Of a stretch of DNA of 64,000 nt, positions 57,463 to 64,000 are shown piece after piece; position 1 is the stretch's first letter; the number at the start of each line of letters is the position of its first letter. Source of the stretch: Leptodontidium sp. MPI-SDFR-AT-0119 (Eukaryota > Ascomycota > Leotiomycetes > Helotiales > Leptodontidiaceae). Location of the stretch: assembly GCA_020726505.1 (NCBI GenBank), contig JAHLEZ010000003.1:620001-684000 (forward strand). Direction: 5' to 3'. Under the pieces are notes generated by a model, which saw nothing but the letters and a program-made list of their open reading frames with translations, made no database searches and had not been told where the DNA came from. The position numbers and the translations under genes are program-made.

Positions 57463-59369
57463 ATGGGTCTCTTTGGTGCTATCGATGGAACATCCGACCC
57501 TATCCTCACGCGACTGATCGCAGAAGACAAGGTACCTTGGTACAAGAAGCCCAATCTTAGAATTCTGTATGTGTATCTGGCCATCTGCTGCATGGGGGTT
57601 GAGGCTACCACTGGCTTCGACTCCCAACTGGTCAATACGATCCAGTTCTCTACAGCTTTCAACAAATGTATGCCCCCTTCCAGCGTGATTCTCTACCTCG
57701 GACCTAACAGTTTCAGACTTTGGTAATAGCTACGTTGGCATCAACGGGAAGCCCGGAATTCAACCTGGCCTTTTAGGCTTCCTTACTTCCTGCTATCATG
57801 TCGGCTCGGTCCTGGGAGTTCCCGTTGCTCCATGGTTCAATCAGAAATTTGGGAGAAGGAAGGCCATCCTAATTGGCTCCTTGATCATGTCTGGCGCTGC
57901 TATCATTCAAGGGTTTTCTCAGCATGGTAAGTAAACCCTTTTCTTCTTGAATGAAGCGAATACTAATCTCTCCAGTGGCAATGTACATCATTTCCCGTAT
58001 TCTACTTGGATTTGGACTCGTGGTTTGTATCATCTCTGGCTCAGCCATGATTGGGGAATTGTCATATCCAAAGGAACGCCCCATTATGACGTCTTTGTTC
58101 AACGCTTCCTGGCATATCGGTTCTATCACAGCATCAGCTATTGCTTTGAGGACTGTTGAGCTCCCTGGTGATTGGGCCTGGCGAGTTCCTTCGCTTCTTC
58201 AAATCTGCCCATCCCTACTACAGATAATATTTGTCTTGTATGTTTCCATGCCCGATCTAAGCTATCTAACCAAATTCACTAACAAACATATAGCTTCCTT
58301 CCAGAAAGCCCACGTTGGTTGGTGAGCAAGGACAGACACGAAGAAGCACTTGCAGTATTAATTAAATACCACGGTGAGGGGGACTCAAACTCAGTCATCG
58401 CCAATGCAGAATACGCACAAATCAAGTCTACCATCAAGCTTGAGATGGAAATTGCAGATCAGTCGTGGATGGATATGGTGAAGACAGCCGGCATGCGTCG
58501 ACGTGTGTTTATTGCCGTCATGCTAGGGTGCTTCACCCAACTGTCCGGCAATACATTACTATCATACTATTCCAACCTTCTCTTCGAAATGATGGGCTAC
58601 ACAAGCAACTTCGCCAAGACCCGGATCAACCTCGCCAACAGTTGCTGGAGTCTCTTGAACGCTGTTATCATTGCTTTCATCGTCACGAGATTCAGGCGCC
58701 GTTGGATGTTCATGCTTTCAGCAGGGAGTATGTGTCTTGTCTACGTTGCCATGACTGTCTCATTCGAGAAGTTGCGAGAAGCCAAAGATGCAGGTATCCA
58801 CAATGGTGCAGCAGCAATATCTGCTCTTGTCTTCTATTTTACCTTTTCGCCTTGCTATAACATCGGAAACAACTCCCTCACATATAGTAAGTAATCTTGA
58901 CGTCGTCCAGCAGCGTCGCTAACTCATTTAGCTTTTCTGGTGGAACTTTTCCCATATGCCGAGAGAACTAGGGGGATTGCCATCGAGCAGTTCTTCGGGA
59001 AAGCGAGTGGTCTCTTCTCAACAAATGTTAACCCTGTTGCGTTGGCTGCTATTGATTGGAAGTACTTTGCTATCTACTGCGGGTGGCTAACGTTTGAATT
59101 GGGATTTATTTACGTCTTCTACCCAGAAACATCTGGACGCACGTTGGAAGAGCTAGCTTTCTGTGGGTTACATTTCATTTCGCGGCCTCAGCTACACTTA
59201 AAGTCTCTATGCTAATGCTATCACAGTATTCGAGGACAAGGCCCTCACAGATCAAGCAGTCGCAGCAGTCGAGAAGCAGATTCATCACAGCGATGAGTTC
59301 GAGGATGCTGCCAAGTCACACACTGTCCACATCGAAAATAAGTCCGTCATACAGAATGACCGTGTATAA
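57463..59369 (+). CDS. MFS sugar transporter (lactose permease/Lac12-like)
   Basis: A 547-residue twelve-helix sugar porter in six exons: 57463-57667, 57717-57926, 57976-58237, 58294-58886, 58932-59162 and 59227-59369. Signatures: GFDSQLVNTIQ in helix 1, KFGRRKAILIGS between helices 2 and 3, FFLPESPRWLVSK at the end of helix 6, NSLTYTFLVELFPYAERTRG, and the C-terminal PETSGRTLEEL. The N- and C-termini are cytosolic and charged. The layout resembles fungal disaccharide or oligosaccharide importers of the Lac12/cellodextrin type. Its neighbours, signal-less GH5 and GH43, fit uptake of short oligosaccharides. Specificity is inference. Confidence 0.9.
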
Positions 59370-60226
59370 GATGTGATAGAAGACTTGAGCGCCTTGAGCT
59401 CGGCCGACTATCAATAGCCAGCGGCCAGCTAGTACGTTGTTACGTGATTATCCACATTCTCTGTCTTTACCTGATTTGGACATGTCACATGTACGTAACG
59501 GTCTTGAAAGTCGATTCAAACCACAGTAATTTCATAGTCTTATCTAATTGCCCTGAACAGTCTATTATGTAGAGAAATGCATTGCATTTCACGTCACCAT
59601 TCTTCTTTCGCATGAACTTTTCTCTTCCCTCTATCCCTCACAATCCTTAATTGAAACATCTCTGCCGAATGCCTCTCACCTTAATTATTAGAGTACTACC
59701 GGCGGAGATCTTTCTAGTCTTTTTTCCTAATAATTTAGAATTACTCTTCTTTAACCCCTTCTTATAAGATATTTCCATTAAGTTATTCTAATTTGTATCC
59801 TTAAATAATTTCTATAGTTTATTTTTTTTTAATAAATTAAGAATCTTTTATGTAACACTTGTATTTATACGGTTTGCCCATAAATCATAGACTTCCTACT
59901 CTTCTTGCACTTATAAAGTAATAAAGTAATATAACGAAGTTAGGAAGAAGGGATAGAGATTGAAATCCATCGAAAGAGGTACGAGGTGAAGCTGCTAAGA
60001 TATTCTGGATGTATGCCTATATCTGGAAAGCATTAACATCAGTTCCCGCAGGCCCTGGACGATGAAATCACTGCGGGCACTTGTCGAACTGCAGAGCATT
60101 AAGGCAGCCAACGATTATTATTCGACTGATTAAGCATTGGATCAAGGGTGTAACTCGAAAGTTTCCTTGTCTTTTCACATCCACTAATCTCGAAAGGAGA
60201 ACTATTATAGAGGTAGCTCCACTTCG
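59370..60226. other. Intergenic between convergent genes, with an AT-rich island
   Basis: Holds the 3' ends of the transporter and the rhodopsin-like gene. Bases about 59680-59960 are strongly AT-rich with TTAATTATTA and TTTTTTTTTAATAAATTAAG runs; the flanks return to normal composition. Confidence 0.5.
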
Positions 60227-61707
60227 CTATACTGTCTCATGAGGGTGCTTCTTTCTCTGCTCTTCACTGAAACAATCCGTCTTAACAACCAAGCTATTCT
60301 CACTCCCATCATAACTCGGTCTCACTTCCCTCTGCAGGTATACCGTACGCTCAATCTTGATATTCCCCCCTGTACCTCCGATTATGTTCCTCTTGTTTGC
60401 AGTCGCAGTATCCGATTCAGGATTGCTTTTATTCCCCTTTCCAACTCCACTCATCGCAAATTGGCCGTCGTAGTTGGCATCGGAGAGATTGTTCATGTTC
60501 GAGCGATTGCCGCGGGTGCTGATATTCGAGAGTAGGTTAGGGAGTACGCGGGTGATGAGAGGCTTGATCGAGGGGAGCGATGCACATGCTATAGCAACGT
60601 TGATCTCGATTCCGGACCAAATTCCTGCGTTCACGCCATCCACTGTCATATAAACATCAGTACATGATACCAATCTCTGCGATATTCAGACGAGGTGGCT
60701 TACAGGTAGTGTCCGTAGACACCGAGATTTCGTAGAGACTCTTCAACCGAATAACACTAGTGACGCAAACGAAGGCTCCAAATCCAAACACGAACATTAA
60801 GCCGATCTTTTGTTTCTTGGGAAGTTGCAGCTGTCTCAGCAGTGGCATTGGGATCGAGAATATCAAGATATCGGTTGCGATATTCAGCGCCGCATTCGAG
60901 AACCAGAATGCTGTCTTCTCCATACAGTGTACTGTCATCCCGGTATTCCAAAAATTCGAAACCGGAACACACATGAAAGTTGATCCTGTACGGATATCAG
61001 TCAGTGTGGGGTTTTTTTCTTTGTTTTGATATCTCCAAGTTTTGCGAAACAAAAGTAGCAATTTGTCTGGGATTTGCTTACCTAGGACTGCCCAGCAGCC
61101 GTAGAAGATCAGAACTCCTATCATTATGTTGCAAAGTCTGACCACTTTCTGCGTGGTGAAGATGCGACGGTATTGGCAAACAATCGAGATCTTGGTCAAC
61201 ACCAGAGCAAGATTGTAGGTCGGGATAGTTGCCCACAGACACTGTGCGACAGTTTGTCAGACGCACTGCGAATAGATAAACCATACAACATACCTGCAAG
61301 AATTTGAGGAGTGTCTCTGGAGAGAGCGATAAGAAGGGTCGACCGAGTCCATTTTTAATCTCTGTGAGATTGTTAGGCGGTCTCAGTAGCTTTAACTTGG
61401 ATATGTACATACGAAGGAAAATGACGATGCAGAAACTGATGGATGCAACCTGTAGAATGTCAGCTTTTCATTCATGTTGAAATAAATCACAGTAAGTACC
61501 ATAGCTCCCGCCATGAGATAATCATCTGTAACGAAACACGTCAGCTAATTGATGTCGCCCGTAAGGTCGAGATGACTTACCTGCTCCAGCATTTTTGATC
61601 AAGAAAATGCGAGTATAAAGTCTGAGACAGACAACTACAAAGGCTATTGTCGTGAATAAGAGACTCGTAACCACTGCTGGGACGCAGGTGGCAACGATTT
61701 CGAACAT
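60227..61707 (-). CDS. Rhodopsin-like fungal seven-helix membrane protein (SAT4/PTH11-related)
   Basis: A 371-residue membrane protein in seven exons: 61581-61707, 61500-61525 (26 nt), 61413-61449 (37 nt), 61294-61361, 61082-61241, 60704-60985 and 60227-60642. Phases agree throughout. Helix 1 is AVVTSLLFTTIAFVVVCLRL, followed by DDYLMAGAM, the family's post-helix-1 signature. Later pieces are WATIPTYNLALVLTKISIVC, CVPVSNFW, NAALNIATDILIFSIPMPLL, MFVFGFGAFVCVTSVIRL and GVNAGIWSGIEINVAIACAS. The tail is cytosolic and charged. This is the fungal rhodopsin/SAT4-like domain found in Pth11-type proteins; I see no CFEM domain. Ligand and pathway are unknown. Confidence 0.85.
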
Positions 61708-63373
61708 GATTGCAACAGACTTTTTAGTATATCTGGTAAAGAACGAGTGGATTGGAGGCAGCGAAGATAGGTGAACTTTTGTTGATCGATACCATATACG
61801 ATATTCAACACAAAGAGAACAGTACTATCACTCGCAGTCACTCCGGTTTGATCTCACGCCCCTTTCCGCATCCATCTGATGCAGGTACGGACTCCGTACG
61901 TAACTATTGGCTACATCTATGCTGTTCCTTGAGAGCTCTCCCCTGTTAGTCAAGGTTCTCGTCTCGCTTTCCAGAAGGATCATGACTAGATCCCAGAGAT
62001 CTCATGTTCAGCACAGATCTAATCATCTAAGCTGGATCCCAGAGTTTTCTTGCTTGCATAGCAGTGCAATGTGACAAGTGATCGTTTGGCAACGGAGCTT
62101 GTCTTACCACCCCGGACGACAGTTCTAGGAAACTCAACGTGGATGTATTCTTCCTTGTTGAAACCCCGCTTGACGGGCAATATTCCTTTTGCGAGCTTGT
62201 ACTGCGATTCCGATTATTGAGCAGGGTAGAATCCTTGTCCTGGGAATACTGGGATGCTAATCTGTTGGTTAGTCTGCAACTGTGAGACCCCTTAATTCGT
62301 GGATTGAGCCGATATGTGACTTTGATTGAAAGTACTATCTGATTGGTGATTTGGAAGAGGGCATACATTAGTCTGAAAATCCGAGCTTGGTAACTCGCAG
62401 CCCTAATGGGGCCCTGGAGATAGACCCTGAGCGAATTGCATAGTGGAAGACATTGTACTTCCTGAAGACTTCGTAAAAACTCATAGAAACACAGGAGGCT
62501 GAAGTCTAGTTGTCTAGTTCTCTAGCCGTCGAAGTCTATTTTCTTCAATTCCAGCATCTCACAAGGAGCCACCAACAACCACGCAAGATGAAATGAGAGC
62601 CCTGCGAAAAGCGTAAGAAGTCGACTTATTTGATGGGATGAGTCTGAATGGGTCGCTTGTATTATCTTTTTCAGACTGGAGTAGAATCTTCCCCGGGGAG
62701 TTGCCGGAGAGCTCCCGTTTCCTATCATGGGCAAGGGTCCTTGTTTTCATGCACGTTCGCTTCTCGCTTAACCATTCACGGCATGCGGGCGAGGGCGGGC
62801 GAGGACGGAGTGGCTTGACTTGCCCCATAATATTTTGTCTGTGCTTCAGACGCGCAACTGTGGAACACTTTGATATTGCCCGAACAGGGTACATGAAAGT
62901 GCCGATCAAATCCATCCTTGTCTAACTTTTGTTCGGTGCGAGTTTGACAGGGAAGAAGTGGACGCTCGGTAACGAGACTGGAGGTGTGGTGTGTAATTTG
63001 ACCAGTTGGAAGCTCGACTGGCAGCTCAACTGGTCAGCACTAATAACAAAATTCCGGGCACTGATGCAGAAATATCTATGGATATCATTTTGAGAGCTAA
63101 GGGGATGCCACCTATAGTACAAGAAGATTTGCGTTGTCATTGAATCTACGGAGCTGCTCATATTCTTCCTGGATAAGTTACATTCAGCGTCATTCCTATT
63201 GTACATCGAAGAAAGAGACAACCCAAAACTAGTGACCATCACTCTGATTTGAATGATCTATAAATTAAAAGTTACAAATTATACTCATGACTACGCTTGC
63301 CATGTTATCGGAACAAATCCAGTCAGCAAAAAGTAGAAGTCCTTGTTATGCAGTCGCCTCATTTGACAAGTGT
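61708..63373. other. Intergenic, 1.7 kb
   Basis: Promoter of the rhodopsin-like gene at the left and 3' end of the efflux pump at the right. Only short, unconserved frames; no repeat noticed. Confidence 0.45.
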
Positions 63374-64000
63374 CTACGACTTTGTAGAATATAGATCCTC
63401 CTCTTTCTCTGCTGGTGCGTCGATGTGCATGTTGAACTCCTTGATAGGGTCCACCAGGAATATGGCGGCTAACAAAAGTTAGTCTTAAGATAATGTGTAA
63501 TGAAGATGACAGTGACTTACATATGGCAGCAACGACAGTGAAACAACCTGCAGCGACCCAGACATATCTGAACCCGATGCTGAATGCCTCGAACAAACCG
63601 CCAACACCTGCGCCAATGATTTCTGGAGTTACGCCTGGAATATCTCCAAGAGCTGCAGTGTCGCTAGATGCGAGAGCGCCGATGAATGCTGGTAGAGAGG
63701 TGGCAGGAAGACCAAGGGGTAGGACAGCTCCAGCAATTTTTGTACCAAGATTTGCAGAGAACTTGCCAGTGAAAATGGCATTGTCTAGATGAAAGTGATT
63801 AGTTGAAATACTGCGAACAAGTTTCAGGACATGGACTTACAGATTGCGAGGCCAATGCTTCCACCCAAAGATCTTACGCCAATCAACAACCCACTTGTGA
63901 TAGATATCATTCCGGGAGGAGTACTCAGTTGAGCGGCAGTGATAATCGCACACAGAGCAATTCCCAGACCAGAACCAAGTAGTACTGGATATCCCCACAC
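63374..64000 (-). CDS. MFS efflux transporter, TRI12-type, partial (C-terminal part)
   Basis: The last three exons of a major-facilitator efflux pump: from 64000 down to 63841, 63521-63784 and 63374-63468; the 5' part lies beyond the window. About 170 residues are seen. Helical segments include LGSGLGIALCAIITAAQLST and the signature GLLIGVRSLGGSIGLAI, both typical of the fungal TRI12/DHA2-like group. The last helix is YVWVAAGCFTVVAAI, followed by a cytosolic tail (DPIKEFNMHIDAPAEKEEDL). Members export mycotoxins, siderophores or drugs; no substrate can be named here. It is co-oriented with the rhodopsin-like gene, 1.7 kb away. Confidence 0.82.

Noticed and set aside
1..64000. CRISPR arrays, prokaryotic operons and ribosome binding sites
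   Set aside because: Spliceosomal introns and gene families show fungal nuclear DNA; no regularly spaced direct repeats of CRISPR type were seen.

Overview
This is nuclear DNA from a filamentous ascomycete (Pezizomycotina). The genes carry short introns (mostly about 45-110 nt) with GT-AG ends and CTAAC-type branch points. The gene families are typically fungal: App1 phosphatidate phosphatase, a DUF4045/gelsolin protein, 2EXR, a Zn2Cys6 regulator, a rhodopsin-like seven-helix protein and plant-wall CAZymes. The carbohydrate genes point to a plant-associated or saprotrophic mould; Leotiomycetes is my guess, not a demonstrated placement. I rebuilt 25 genes by hand and checked every intron phase arithmetically. 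Two genes run off the window ends.

Left part (1-31,900): a karyopherin Kap104 (partial), the proteasome chaperone Poc4, a homoserine-acetyltransferase-like alpha/beta hydrolase, a flavin-reductase-like protein, an SDR, a carnosine-N-methyltransferase-like (N2227) protein, nuclear poly(A) polymerase, App1, a Ser/Thr-rich membrane protein, a Zn2Cys6 regulator, a CobW/ZNG1-type GTPase, the ribosome-biogenesis helicase Drs1 and a secreted GH16. Most are core housekeeping genes. The 2.2 kb after GH16 holds a likely non-autonomous DNA transposon.

Middle part (31,900-50,600): a 1250-residue protein that joins about ten PPHLR repeats to a GNAT domain; Arl2 with a 17-nt micro-exon; a 1573-residue DUF4045/gelsolin protein; a 2EXR protein; an aminopeptidase P; and an AIM9-like kinase-fold gene with one in-frame TGA in an otherwise intact six-exon frame.

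Right part (51,300-64,000): an accessory carbohydrate region. It has a secreted pectinesterase, a GH43 and a GH5 that both lack signal peptides, and an MFS sugar transporter divergent from the GH5. This layout suggests uptake of oligosaccharides followed by hydrolysis inside the cell. A rhodopsin-like membrane protein and a partial TRI12-type efflux pump follow.

I saw no clear tRNA, rRNA or CRISPR and no convincing secondary-metabolite core enzyme. The most unusual item is the PPHLR-repeat/GNAT protein.
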